From Mycteria americana (lineage: Eukaryota > Chordata > Aves > Ciconiiformes > Ciconiidae), in contig NC_134367.1 of assembly GCF_035582795.1 (NCBI RefSeq), positions 121,608,562-121,672,561 on the forward strand: a DNA stretch of 64,000 nucleotides, read 5' to 3'. This document shows, piece by piece, positions 21,919 through 34,692 of the stretch. Made by a program: the position numbers and the translations under genes. Each line of letters opens with the position of its first letter. Positions within the stretch are counted from its first letter, which is position 1. The notes under the pieces are model-generated. The model searched no databases. It had not been told where the DNA came from and saw only the letters and a list, made by a program, of their open reading frames with translations.

Positions 21919-22927
21919 TTTATTGTGGACATCAGCTGTGGGGGCCCAGCAGTCACAGCGGTTCGGCCAGCACAGAAGGAATCAGCACCTGCAACGCCAG
22001 AGTCAGAAAGCTCTGATCAATCCATAGAGGCAGGAAGAGGCAGGACTGTGTCCCCCTCTCTTTGGGCAACACAGCTGGCAAGGAATGTTCATAGCCCAGA
22101 AGAGAGAGCTATTGCCGGCATGGCCTACGGCAGGGCTCTGGCGCCTGATCCCCATGGGTAATGCTCGGCGAGACCTGTGCGCGTGCAGAGGTGCGCAGCG
22201 CCCCGGTGCCACGCGGCAGGGCTCCGTCGGGAGCCCCTGGGGAGCTGCCGCGGAGTGCTTGCCAAACCCTGCGCAGCACCCTCCCTCGCCGTCCCTTGCC
22301 AGCGAGTTGCACTGACTTAGAGCAGTGTTGCGAGCTGGGCAGCAGAGCCTGGTACGCACCTGGGCTTCCTGCCCTTCTGCACCTTCCTGCGTCTTTCCCG
22401 TCGTCCGTCCCCCAAAGCTTTTCCTCTCTTCCTCCTCTTCTTTTCTGCGCGCCTTTCACTCTCCTCTGCCCAGGCCTGTTTTCTCTTTCCATTTCTTCTC
22501 TTTTCCTTGTCCTGGGCAGAGCCTGCAAACCTTTCCATCCCACAGCGGTATTAGCCAGGGAAAGCCACGATCCACTGGAATCGGTTCTGATTTGAACCAA
22601 AGCGCGCTCATTTTACCTTCCGTCCTCTGAAAGGCTCGCCAGCTCTTCTGGGTGCCCCAGGGAGTCTGCCGCGCTCCCGGGGGTGCTTGGAAGCAAAGCT
22701 GGAGGTGCCTGCAAGAGAAATGTTGGAGTTGGCAGGTGGCAAGAGATGACCTGGAGCGGTAAGCGCCTGTTTGCCAACTTGCTGCCTTAGCTCTCCAGGG
22801 GAGATCCCTTTGGCTGGTTTGCATCAGCCGCACTTTGCACAGTCCCCCCCCCCGGAACCCCCCCTGTGCAGACTTGGTGAAGCTCTGACAAAGTAAGACC
22901 TGAGCAAAAGCCTGCTGAAGTCGCCAG

Positions 22928-25900
22928 CTACCCGCCTCTGTCTTTTTGGAGGTATTTTGCGGGCATTTTGTTCCACGAAGCCCGTGCCTCGTGCGTTTGA
23001 GAAGCAACCTTGCCCGTTTTCCTTACTATGGATCGTCCCGGCGGGTGGAGGAATAACCCAAACGCGCAGCAGCTCCGCTGCCAGGCAGAGGCACAGCAGC
23101 GACTTGGCCTCAGCAGGAACTCCCCTCCTACAGCAGACACGCTGTCCCAGTCTTTGGGGACCTGACACACCTCTCCCGTTTCACGCTCCACCACCGTATC
23201 GCCGCCAGCTTCTCCGAGGACGCCGAGCAGAGAAGGGGCCGCATGGGGCAAGGCTTCTGCCTGGTGCTCGCTGTGGGCAGGGACTGCAGGGACGCTTTGC
23301 TCTTCCAAAGGCAGATCTAGAAAGGAAAAGCACGTGCAGCAAAGTGACTTCTGGGAAGGAAACAACAGCTCAAGCAAAACCCACCCGAAGCCCTACTCCA
23401 CCTCTCTTTTCAGCCCTCTGACGCCCAGCCTGCAGGCTGCAGCTCACCTCGCGGAGCAAACCGTTCATGCCCCGAGAGGCCGTGGGCAAAGAGATGCCAC
23501 GGGGCAAGCGGGGCTGAGAGGACGACGCTCGATGCCCAGCCCCGCCAGAAACGACGCTGAGGTTTCTGGCGTCCCAAGCCCCAGCCTGTGACAACCCTCC
23601 GTCCCTCCTCTTACCTCTGGATCTCTCCGGGGGGGCTGGAGACTCCTCGGCTGCTGCACAGGAAAGCTCAGCTGTCTCCTCCCCAAAGAGCTGCCTGCAG
23701 TTCTCCATCAGAAACTCCAGCAGCACCTTCACCTGCACACATCAAAGCCTTGCTCTCAAGGCAGCTGCCTGAAAAGGGAGCAAGCAGCCTTTCCCGCTCC
23801 TGACTCTTGCTTCTGCACACAAGGCTGTGGCTGTGGGGCTGCTCTTGCCGGCAGCCACCCCGCCAGCGTTTGCTCCAGGGAGGAGGCATCCCGAGACACC
23901 TCTGAGCAGCCAAGCTCTCATGGGCCGCCAAGGCTGCAGCCGGCTGGTCGATCCAGCGTACCTTCTCGGCCACCTGCAGCATGGCCTCCAGCGGGAGCAG
24001 GTCCTCGTTGGCTGGGCTCAGGAGGTTTGGCCCAACGCAGATGGCCAGGTTGCTGCAGCTCATCCTGCTGGTGGCTGCGTTGCGGCCGATGTGCTGCAGG
24101 AGGGACAGCAGCCGCTTCAGGAGGAGGAGGTTGGCGGCAGGCAACTTCTCGGCCACCCTGAGGGAACAGGAACACGAGGCTCATAAAGCAGACGTTGCCC
24201 ACCGCCGTCCCCCAGGCTCGCCCGAGGCAGGTGGGAGCCAGCGGCTGTGTTGCGCAGCTTGCCAGGGGCTCTCAGCCGGCGGTCAGGGCTCCTGCTCAAC
24301 AGGCAGGCTGCTGCCCACGCTTACGCTTTCAGCTCTTCGATCTTCTCCTCCTCGCTGCTCTTCTGCATGGCCGCCATCCAGTCCTCGTAGAGGTCGTTGA
24401 CGAGCAGCTTGGAGGGGATGCTTCGCAGGAAGTCCTGCAAGGCCGAGGGCTCCAGCTGAGCCTTTGAGCGCTCCAGGCCAGGCAGGAGCTCCTCCAGCTG
24501 CAGGTCAGAAGCGCTCACCTTCAAGATGACGGCCAGCAGCAGCGCCGGCTGGCTTCCCAGGTCCACGTCTGCGCCGCGGTCCAGGGCCTCCCGCAGCTCC
24601 CGAAGCGCTGTCCCGCTGGCAGCTCTGCGGAATATGCCCTCCGTGGAGGGCCCTTCCCGCTGCAGGACAGCCAGCAGCTCCTGCAGGAGAGGCAGGAGGA
24701 CAGTTGCTTGCCTGAGGAGCTGCCTTGCAACGGCGGTGGCCAGAGCACTGCCCCAGACCTGGCTCCTTGCTGGGGGCGAAGAGCCCCATGCCCCGTGGCC
24801 GGAGCTCCTGGGGACACCCACCGCCTCTGCGGAGCAGCCCGAGGGAGGGCTGGCTGGGGACGCCCTGTCCAGGACGGCATACCTGGATGGGCTGGGGCAG
24901 CGTGCCGTCCTCCCCGCAGAGGGCTGCCAGGGGCTGGCCGAAGAGCGCCCTGCCGCGGCCGCAGCCCGCCTGCCCGGGTGCCTGGGCAGCGTGCGGGCTC
25001 CGCCGCAGAGCAAAGGGCCAGGGCAGCCCCCTCCTCCTCCTCCTGCTGCTCCCTCCTGCTGCAAAGGAAAACAGAGCAAGAGCCCCTCAATGGAGAGCAC
25101 CAGGCCAGCGCTCCCGCAGCCTGCCCTGCCCTGCCCTGCCCTGCCTGCCGCGCGGTGCTGAGCGGTGCGGCAGGACGGGCAGGGAGCCGGCAGCTGGGAC
25201 CGTGGCTGCGGCTCAGCGGCTCTGGCTCGCAGGCTCCTGAGAGCCGGCGTGCCACCAGGACAGCCTGGCCCAGCCCTCGCCCTGCCCTCCTCCACGCTGT
25301 GGGCAGCAGCAGCAGAGGCTGCGTGTCCCCGCACAACCACGTCCAGCGGCCGCTGCCCAGCGGGTGTCCTTGCTCCTGCGGCTGCCGTCCTCCCTTGGGC
25401 TGCCCAACCTGCATGGCGACACTCAAGGGACAAGTGAGCACACATGAACCGCTTGCAGGAAGTTGCCTTTCTTTCCAAAACTCACCTGGTGAGCGGCAAA
25501 GTCCCCCTCCGTTGCCAGACGGGAGCGGTGGAGGCCCTTGCTTGGGATCAGCCTGCAAGAACCAGGCTGCGCTTAGGGAGCAGCCCTGCAGCAGAAAGGG
25601 CCACCCACGAGCTGCCACCCGGCACCAGCGGCCTGAGCGTGGCACAGCTGGGACTCTCTGCCCTCCCAGGCTCTCTGCCCCGCGCGGCGGGTTTCCTCCC
25701 AGCGCCGCCAGCGAGGACGTGCCGGCGTTCCTGGTGGCTGCCCAAGCCTCTCCGCTCCCCGAGTGGCTCCGCGGGACCCTCCCTCCCTCCCTCCCTCCCT
25801 CCCACACAAGCTCACCCCACTCGCCGCACATCCCTGGCACCCCGGCACAGCCAGAGGCGGGTGAAAGGCAGCCATTCTCACCTCTGCCTGGCCCTCCATC

Positions 25901-27326
25901 AGCCTCTCCAGGCTCCTGGCGCTGACTGTCCTCCACTGGGCAAGAGAGAAGGAGTGCAAGAAGGTGAGCAGCCATGCCTCTGCTGCTGGGCTGGAGGAGC
26001 AGCGCTCGGGGGCAGAGCCCACGCCAGAGAGACACTCACGGCGTGGCGGCGGCTCAGCTCCTTCTCGAGGAGTTTGAGCGAGGGCAGTCGCGTCACTCGG
26101 GCTCTCTTGGCTCCTTCTGGTGTCCTGTGCACCGGCAAGGGACAGGCGGAGAGCAGGCTGAGCCCCGAGCCGCCTCTTCTCTCCTGCCGGGCATCTCTGC
26201 CCGAGAGCTGCCCGCAGCCGCAGGGGCACCTCTCCCCAGCTGGGGAGCTGTGTTCCCCCCTCCGGCTGCGCCTGGAGCATCCCCCCGGCTTACCCCAGCA
26301 GTGTGCCCAGCCACAGCTCCTTCAGCGCCCGGGAGCTGCAGAAAGAGAGGAGCGACAGCCTCAGGCCCCGCTGCCCCCCAGCCCGTGGGCAGAGGCGGGC
26401 GCCTGCGCAGCCCTGCCCCGTGGGGAAGGACGGACACAGGGGCAGGACGAAGCCCCGTGGGGCAGGACAGAGGCGCTGCCCGAGCCCTGGCTGCCTCTGT
26501 CCTGCCAGAGCAGCCGCTTTTGCCCTTCCCTTCTGGGGAGCCAAAGGTGACCAGGGGCTGCAGGACATGGAAATGCCCCCGTCCCTCCCTGCCGGCGTGC
26601 TGCCTGCTCCCTGCCCGGGCTCTGCACGGAGGGCAGAGGCCATTCGCACCATGGCGTGGCCATGCTTAGGAACCTCTCCTGCCCGGCCGTGGGACGCGGC
26701 ACCACGACTCACCCAAAATCGGCAATGCAGGAGCCGGTGGGCCAGACGAAGATGAGGGTGGTCCTGTCCTCGTCGCCGCCTGCCTCCTCTTCTTCCTCCC
26801 CCGCCGCCTCCTTCCCGCCGCTCAGCACCCACAGCTGGTCCAGGGCCAGGCGGAGCTGTGGGCGCAGGCTGGTGCCACCTCTGCAGAGAGGAGAGGCAGG
26901 CGGTGGGCTGGAGGTGGGCTCCTTGGGGACCCCCGGGCAGAGCCCTGCCCCCCAGCTGCCACTGGGAGGGACGTGGGTGCATCCAGCACCAGGGTCCCGG
27001 GGCCGGGGGCTGGTGCCGGGCTGCCCCTGCCCTGGGGCCAGGGCCGGAGATGGGGGAAAGGCAGCTGGGCTCTGCGGCTCTTACTGCAACTTGGCCATCA
27101 GCAGTTCCTCTCGGAGGAGGAGAAGGCGCCTCTCGCTCCTCTTGCGGCCCCGGCTCAGCCGCACATCCGCGCTCAGCACCGGCTCGATGTCGGTGAGAGC
27201 CTCCCTGCAGAGCAGAGAGCGGCGGGCATGAGAAATGCCGCTGCCGTGGGGCCCGGCCGTGCCCGCGCGTCCCCGAGCCGCGGGGGGAGCCCACCTGGAG
27301 CCGCAGCAGCAGTTGGCCTGGCCCAT
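22928..27326 (-). CDS. ARHGAP20/TAGAP-like RhoGAP, copy 4 (haplotype B, longer tail)
   Basis: Exons 7-13 are at +22100 and exons 1-6 at +22108 relative to copy 1; the 8-bp shift is two extra CCCT units in an intron. It carries the CGA readthrough of the exon-13 stop, giving 572 residues. A silent change in exon 2 (GAC to GAT, near 27165) is shared only with copy 7. PolyA signal at 21919-21924. Confidence 0.83.
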
Positions 27327-29292
27327 CCCGCCCGGGACAGCAGGACCCTCGCCCTGCACCAAGGACGCGGCCCGGACGGCGACGGCGAGGACGGGAAGCG
27401 GGGTGCCGATGCCGGTGGCGGTGGCGGTGGCGGGGCAGCGCTGCTGGGCCGGATCCTGCCTCCTCCCAGCGCTGCTGCGTGCCAGCACAGCTCCGTCCTG
27501 CTGTCTCTGGTGGCCGTTGGCTCCAAGTGCCCAACATTCCGAGGCCAACGGAAAGTGGGAGGGGCCCTGGGGGGGCACTGGGCTGGGGGTTCTCTCCAGT
27601 ATGGCCGTGTCCGTCTTGCACTGGGGAGCCCAGAAGAGCAGGAGGCAGCAGCGGGGAAGGACCACCTGCCCCCACCTGCTGGCAATGCCCCTTGCCATGG
27701 GGTTCACCGCCGGTTCCTGGCCTCCAACTAGACTCGGTGCCACCGGTCAGCACCCTCTGGGCCCGGCCGCTCGGCCACTTTTCCATCCACTGCACTGCTC
27801 CTCAGCCCACGTGCTGGTTGCTTTCTCGCACTCCTCAGGCACATCTCCCCTTTGGCGCGGCCTCACAAGCCCATCTGCCAGCTCCCTCAGCACTTGAGGG
27901 TGCACCCCATGGGGGCCCGGCAGGGACCTGTGCATCTCCACTTTGCTTAAGCGTTCTCTAATGTAGGGAAGCGTTCTCTGGCCGAGCGAAGGTCAGGGGA
28001 GTTTCAAGACGGAGCAACATAAGTCCTGAAATGGGACCGTATGATGAGCTTAATCATGACACGGCTTCACAGGAGCTGGGATGGGGCTATGTTTTGCATC
28101 TGTGCGGAAAACAGCCTTGATAAGGCAGGGATGTGTTAGTGATGGCCGGGCAGGGCTTGCACTCGCCAAGGGCTTTCCTGCTCCTCAGAGTGCCCCGCCA
28201 GCGAGCAGGCTGGGGGTGCACAAGACGCTGGGAGGGGACACAGCGGGGACATCTGACCCCAACCGACCAAAGGGATATCCCACGCCAGACGACGCCGTGC
28301 TCAGCAAGAAAAGTGGGGGGCGGAGGTTTGGCGGGGGCTGCCCTTGCTCGGGGACTGCCTGGGCATCGGTCGGTTGGTGGAGAGCAATGCCTTTCCTTTG
28401 CATCCCTTGTTTTTCTCGGGCTTTGTTTTCCTCTCTCTTTCTTCTTTCTGGGTTTTCGTTTGCTTACCTTTTTGCCTTTGTTGATTATAAAACTGTCTTT
28501 ACCTCAACACACGAGTTTTCTCCCGTTTGCCCTTCTGATTCTCCCCCTGCCCCCCGCTGCGGAGGAGCGAGCGAGCGGCTGTGTGGTGCTGAGCTGACGG
28601 CCAGGGTTAAACCACAGCAGCCTGTGAGCAAAAGAGTTACCTACCGACGGTGAGAGTGCTCGTCCTTCCTCCTCCGTCATGCTGTGGGCATCCCCTGTAT
28701 CACACCTGGATGCACGAAAGCCTCAGCCCTCCGGCTGCTGCTGCAGTCGCTTCCAAAGCTTTTTGGTTGAGCGGACGCATTGCCACCACCCAGCGTGGAA
28801 GTTAATCTCTGCCATTGCCATGAGTTAGGGGGGTCTGAGGAAACGGCCCGACAATGAGTGTGCAAGGAGGATGGCTGCAGGGGACAGCAAGCTGCAGGGG
28901 ACGGTGGCTGCATAAGGAAGGACCTTTAGCCCTTCCTGGCCACCGTGCCCTGCCTACGTCTTGCCCTTGCTCTGACCTCACGGCGCCGCTCCTCGGAGGT
29001 ACCCAAAACTCGCCAGGACGTGGTCCTGGGTAACCTGCTCTAGGTGAGCCTGCTTGAGCAGAGGGCTTGGACCAGATGACCGCCGCCGGTCCCTTCCGGC
29101 CTCCACCCTCCTGTGTGACTCCCTGCTTTGCTTTCGCTCCTAAAGCACCTCAGCTCAGCCCTGATGCCCGCTGGAAAGCAGGCTGGGACAAGGGCCCATG
29201 CCAAACTCCCCCCCGACCATTCATCACAAAACAACAGCTCCCCGCTCCACAATATCCTACGGCAGACACAGTCAGAAGAGAGAAAAGATGGT
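27327..29292. other. Spacer 4 between RhoGAP copies 4 and 5
   Basis: No gene. It contains the CR1 RT fragment (minus, 27779-27962), the LTR fragment (plus, 28068-28616) and the CR1 3' end (plus, 28993-29124). Beta haplotype. Confidence 0.8.
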
Positions 29293-30301
29293 TTTATTGT
29301 GGACATCAGCTGTGGGGGCCCAGCAGTCACAGCGGTTCGGCCAGCACAGAAGGAATCAGCACCTGCAACGCCAGAGTCAGAAAGCTCTGATCAATCCATA
29401 GAGGCAGGAAGAGGCAGGACTGTGTCCCCCTCTCTTTGGGCAACACAGCTGGCAAGGAATGTTCATAGCCCAGAAGAGAGAGCTATTGCCGGCATGGCCT
29501 ACGGCAGGGCTCTGGCGCCTGATCCCCATGGGTAATGCTCGGCGAGACCTGTGCGCGTGCAGAGGTGCGCAGCGCCCCGGTGCCACGCGGCAGGGCTCCG
29601 TCGGGAGCCCCTGGGGAGCTGCCGCGGAGTGCTTGCCAAACCCTGCGCAGCACCCTCCCTCGCCGTCCCTTGCCAGCGAGTTGCACTGACTTAGAGCAGT
29701 GTTGCGAGCTGGGCAGCAGAGCCTGGTACGCACCTGGGCTTCCTGCCCTTCTGCACCTTCCTGCGTCTTTCCCGTCGTCCGTCCCCCAAAGCTTTTCCTC
29801 TCTTCCTCCTCTTCTTTTCTGCGCGCCTTTCACTCTCCTCTGCCCAGGCCTGTTTTCTCTTTCCATTTCTTCTCTTTTCCTTGTCCTGGGCAGAGCCTGC
29901 AAACCTTTCCATCCCACAGCGGTATTAGCCAGGGAAAGCCACGATCCACTGGAATCGGTTCTGATTTGAACCAAAGCGCGCTCATTTTACCTTCCGTCCT
30001 CTGAAAGGCTCGCCAGCTCTTCTGGGTGCCCCAGGGAGTCTGCCGCGCTCCCGGGGGTGCTTGGAAGCAAAGCTGGAGGTGCCTGCAAGAGAAATGTTGG
30101 AGTTGGCAGGTGGCAAGAGATGACCTGGAGCGGTAAGCGCCTGTTTGCCAACTTGCTGCCTTAGCTCTCCAGGGGAGATCCCTTTGGCTGGTTTGCATCA
30201 GCCGCACTTTGCACAGTCCCCCCCCCCGGAACCCCCCCTGTGCAGACTTGGTGAAGCTCTGACAAAGTAAGACCTGAGCAAAAGCCTGCTGAAGTCGCCA
30301 G

Positions 30302-33300
30302 CTACCCGCCTCTGTCTTTTTGGAGGTATTTTGCGGGCATTTTGTTCCACGAAGCCCGTGCCTCGTGCGTTTGAGAAGCAACCTTGCCCGTTTTCCTTAC
30401 TATGGATCGTCCCGGCGGGTGGAGGAATAACCCAAACGCGCAGCAGCTCCGCTGCCAGGCAGAGGCACAGCAGCGACTTGGCCTCAGCAGGAACTCCCCT
30501 CCTACAGCAGACACGCTGTCCCAGTCTTTGGGGACCTGACACACCTCTCCCGTTTCACGCTCCACCACCGTATCGCCGCCAGCTTCTCCGAGGACGCCGA
30601 GCAGAGAAGGGGCCGCATGGGGCAAGGCTTCTGCCTGGTGCTCGCTGTGGGCAGGGACTGCAGGGACGCTTTGCTCTTCCAAAGGCAGATCTAGAAAGGA
30701 AAAGCACGTGCAGCAAAGTGACTTCTGGGAAGGAAACAACAGCTCAAGCAAAACCCACCCGAAGCCCTACTCCACCTCTCTTTTCAGCCCTCTGACGCCC
30801 AGCCTGCAGGCTGCAGCTCACCTCGCGGAGCAAACCGTTCATGCCCCGAGAGGCCGTGGGCAAAGAGATGCCACGGGGCAAGCGGGGCTGAGAGGACGAC
30901 GCTCGATGCCCAGCCCCGCCAGAAACGACGCTGAGGTTTCTGGCGTCCCAAGCCCCAGCCTGTGACAACCCTCCGTCCCTCCTCTTACCTCTGGATCTCT
31001 CCGGGGGGGCTGGAGACTCCTCGGCTGCTGCACAGGAAAGCTCAGCTGTCTCCTCCCCAAAGAGCTGCCTGCAGTTCTCCATCAGAAACTCCAGCAGCAC
31101 CTTCACCTGCACACATCAAAGCCTTGCTCTCAAGGCAGCTGCCTGAAAAGGGAGCAAGCAGCCTTTCCCGCTCCTGACTCTTGCTTCTGCACACAAGGCT
31201 GTGGCTGTGGGGCTGCTCTTGCCGGCAGCCACCCCGCCAGCGTTTGCTCCAGGGAGGAGGCATCCCGAGACACCTCTGAGCAGCCAAGCTCTCATGGGCC
31301 GCCAAGGCTGCAGCCGGCTGGTCGATCCAGCGTACCTTCTCGGCCACCTGCAGCATGGCCTCCAGCGGGAGCAGGTCCTCGTTGGCTGGGCTCAGGAGGT
31401 TTGGCCCAACGCAGATGGCCAGGTTGCTGCAGCTCATCCTGCTGGTGGCTGCGTTGCGGCCGATGTGCTGCAGGAGGGACAGCAGCCGCTTCAGGAGGAG
31501 GAGGTTGGCGGCAGGCAACTTCTCGGCCACCCTGAGGGAACAGGAACACGAGGCTCATAAAGCAGACGTTGCCCACCGCCGTCCCCCAGGCTCGCCCGAG
31601 GCAGGTGGGAGCCAGCGGCTGTGTTGCGCAGCTTGCCAGGGGCTCTCAGCCGGCGGTCAGGGCTCCTGCTCAACAGGCAGGCTGCTGCCCACGCTTACGC
31701 TTTCAGCTCTTCGATCTTCTCCTCCTCGCTGCTCTTCTGCATGGCCGCCATCCAGTCCTCGTAGAGGTCGTTGACGAGCAGCTTGGAGGGGATGCTTCGC
31801 AGGAAGTCCTGCAAGGCCGAGGGCTCCAGCTGAGCCTTTGAGCGCTCCAGGCCAGGCAGGAGCTCCTCCAGCTGCAGGTCAGAAGCGCTCACCTTCAAGA
31901 TGACGGCCAGCAGCAGCGCCGGCTGGCTTCCCAGGTCCACGTCTGCGCCGCGGTCCAGGGCCTCCCGCAGCTCCCGAAGCGCTGTCCCGCTGGCAGCTCT
32001 GCGGAATATGCCCTCCGTGGAGGGCCCTTCCCGCTGCAGGACAGCCAGCAGCTCCTGCAGGAGAGGCAGGAGGACAGTTGCTTGCCTGAGGAGCTGCCTT
32101 GCAACGGCGGTGGCCAGAGCACTGCCCCAGACCTGGCTCCTTGCTGGGGGCGAAGAGCCCCATGCCCCGTGGCCGGAGCTCCTGGGGACACCCACCGCCT
32201 CTGCGGAGCAGCCCGAGGGAGGGCTGGCTGGGGACGCCCTGTCCAGGACGGCATACCTGGATGGGCTGGGGCAGCGTGCCGTCCTCCCCGCAGAGGGCTG
32301 CCAGGGGCTGGCCGAAGAGCGCCCTGCCGCGGCCGCAGCCCGCCTGCCCGGGTGCCTGGGCAGCGTGCGGGCTCCGCCGCAGAGCAAAGGGCCAGGGCAG
32401 CCCCCTCCTCCTCCTCCTGCTGCTCCCTCCTGCTGCAAAGGAAAACAGAGCAAGAGCCCCTCAATGGAGAGCACCAGGCCAGCGCTCCCGCAGCCTGCCC
32501 TGCCCTGCCCTGCCCTGCCTGCCGCGCGGTGCTGAGCGGTGCGGCAGGACGGGCAGGGAGCCGGCAGCTGGGACCGTGGCTGCGGCTCAGCGGCTCTGGC
32601 TCGCAGGCTCCTGAGAGCCGGCGTGCCACCAGGACAGCCTGGCCCAGCCCTCGCCCTGCCCTCCTCCACGCTGTGGGCAGCAGCAGCAGAGGCTGCGTGT
32701 CCCCGCACAACCACGTCCAGCGGCCGCTGCCCAGCGGGTGTCCTTGCTCCTGCGGCTGCCGTCCTCCCTTGGGCTGCCCAACCTGCATGGCGACACTCAA
32801 GGGACAAGTGAGCACACATGAACCGCTTGCAGGAAGTTGCCTTTCTTTCCAAAACTCACCTGGTGAGCGGCAAAGTCCCCCTCCGTTGCCAGACGGGAGC
32901 GGTGGAGGCCCTTGCTTGGGATCAGCCTGCAAGAACCAGGCTGCGCTTAGGGAGCAGCCCTGCAGCAGAAAGGGCCACCCACGAGCTGCCACCCGGCACC
33001 AGCGGCCTGAGCGTGGCACAGCTGGGACTCTCTGCCCTCCCAGGCTCTCTGCCCCGCGCGGCGGGTTTCCTCCCAGCGCCGCCAGCGAGGACGTGCCGGC
33101 GTTCCTGGTGGCTGCCCAAGCCTCTCCGCTCCCCGAGTGGCTCCGCGGGACCCTCCCTCCCTCCCTCCCACACAAGCTCACCCCACTCGCCGCACATCCC
33201 TGGCACCCCGGCACAGCCAGAGGCGGGTGAAAGGCAGCCATTCTCACCTCTGCCTGGCCCTCCATCAGCCTCTCCAGGCTCCTGGCGCTGACTGTCCTCC

Positions 33301-34692
33301 ACTGGGCAAGAGAGAAGGAGTGCAAGAAGGTGAGCAGCCATGCCTCTGCTGCTGGGCTGGAGGAGCAGCGCTCGGGGGCAGAGCCCACGCCAGAGAGACA
33401 CTCACGGCGTGGCGGCGGCTCAGCTCCTTCTCGAGGAGTTTGAGCGAGGGCAGTCGCGTCACTCGGGCTCTCTTGGCTCCTTCTGGTGTCCTGTGCACCG
33501 GCAAGGGACAGGCGGAGAGCAGGCTGAGCCCCGAGCCGCCTCTTCTCTCCTGCCGGGCATCTCTGCCCGAGAGCTGCCCGCAGCCGCAGGGGCACCTCTC
33601 CCCAGCTGGGGAGCTGTGTTCCCCCCTCCGGCTGCGCCTGGAGCATCCCCCCGGCTTACCCCAGCAGTGTGCCCAGCCACAGCTCCTTCAGCGCCCGGGA
33701 GCTGCAGAAAGAGAGGAGCGACAGCCTCAGGCCCCGCTGCCCCCCAGCCCGTGGGCAGAGGCGGGCGCCTGCGCAGCCCTGCCCCGTGGGGAAGGACGGA
33801 CACAGGGGCAGGACGAAGCCCCGTGGGGCAGGACAGAGGCGCTGCCCGAGCCCTGGCTGCCTCTGTCCTGCCAGAGCAGCCGCTTTTGCCCTTCCCTTCT
33901 GGGGAGCCAAAGGTGACCAGGGGCTGCAGGACATGGAAATGCCCCCGTCCCTCCCTGCCGGCGTGCTGCCTGCTCCCTGCCCGGGCTCTGCACGGAGGGC
34001 AGAGGCCATTCGCACCATGGCGTGGCCATGCTTAGGAACCTCTCCTGCCCGGCCGTGGGACGCGGCACCACGACTCACCCAAAATCGGCAATGCAGGAGC
34101 CGGTGGGCCAGACGAAGATGAGGGTGGTCCTGTCCTCGTCGCCGCCTGCCTCCTCTTCTTCCTCCCCCGCCGCCTCCTTCCCGCCGCTCAGCACCCACAG
34201 CTGGTCCAGGGCCAGGCGGAGCTGTGGGCGCAGGCTGGTGCCACCTCTGCAGAGAGGAGAGGCAGGCGGTGGGCTGGAGGTGGGCTCCTTGGGGACCCCC
34301 GGGCAGAGCCCTGCCCCCCAGCTGCCACTGGGAGGGACGTGGGTGCATCCAGCACCAGGGTCCCGGGGCCGGGGGCTGGTGCCGGGCTGCCCCTGCCCTG
34401 GGGCCAGGGCCGGAGATGGGGGAAAGGCAGCTGGGCTCTGCGGCTCTTACTGCAACTTGGCCATCAGCAGTTCCTCTCGGAGGAGGAGAAGGCGCCTCTC
34501 GCTCCTCTTGCGGCCCCGGCTCAGCCGCACGTCCGCGCTCAGCACCGGCTCGATGTCGGTGAGAGCCTCCCTGCAGAGCAGAGAGCGGCGGGCATGAGAA
34601 ATGCCGCTGCCGTGGGGCCCGGCCGTGCCCGCGCGTCCCCGAGCCGCGGGGGGAGCCCACCTGGAGCCGCAGCAGCAGTTGGCCTGGCCCAT
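30302..34692 (-). CDS. ARHGAP20/TAGAP-like RhoGAP, copy 5 (haplotype B, longer tail)
   Basis: All exons recur at +29474 relative to copy 1. The exon-13 stop is CGA, so the open frame runs to 30302 (572 residues). Copy 4 and copy 5 are both B, which breaks the A/B alternation of copies 1-4. PolyA signal at 29293-29298. Confidence 0.83.
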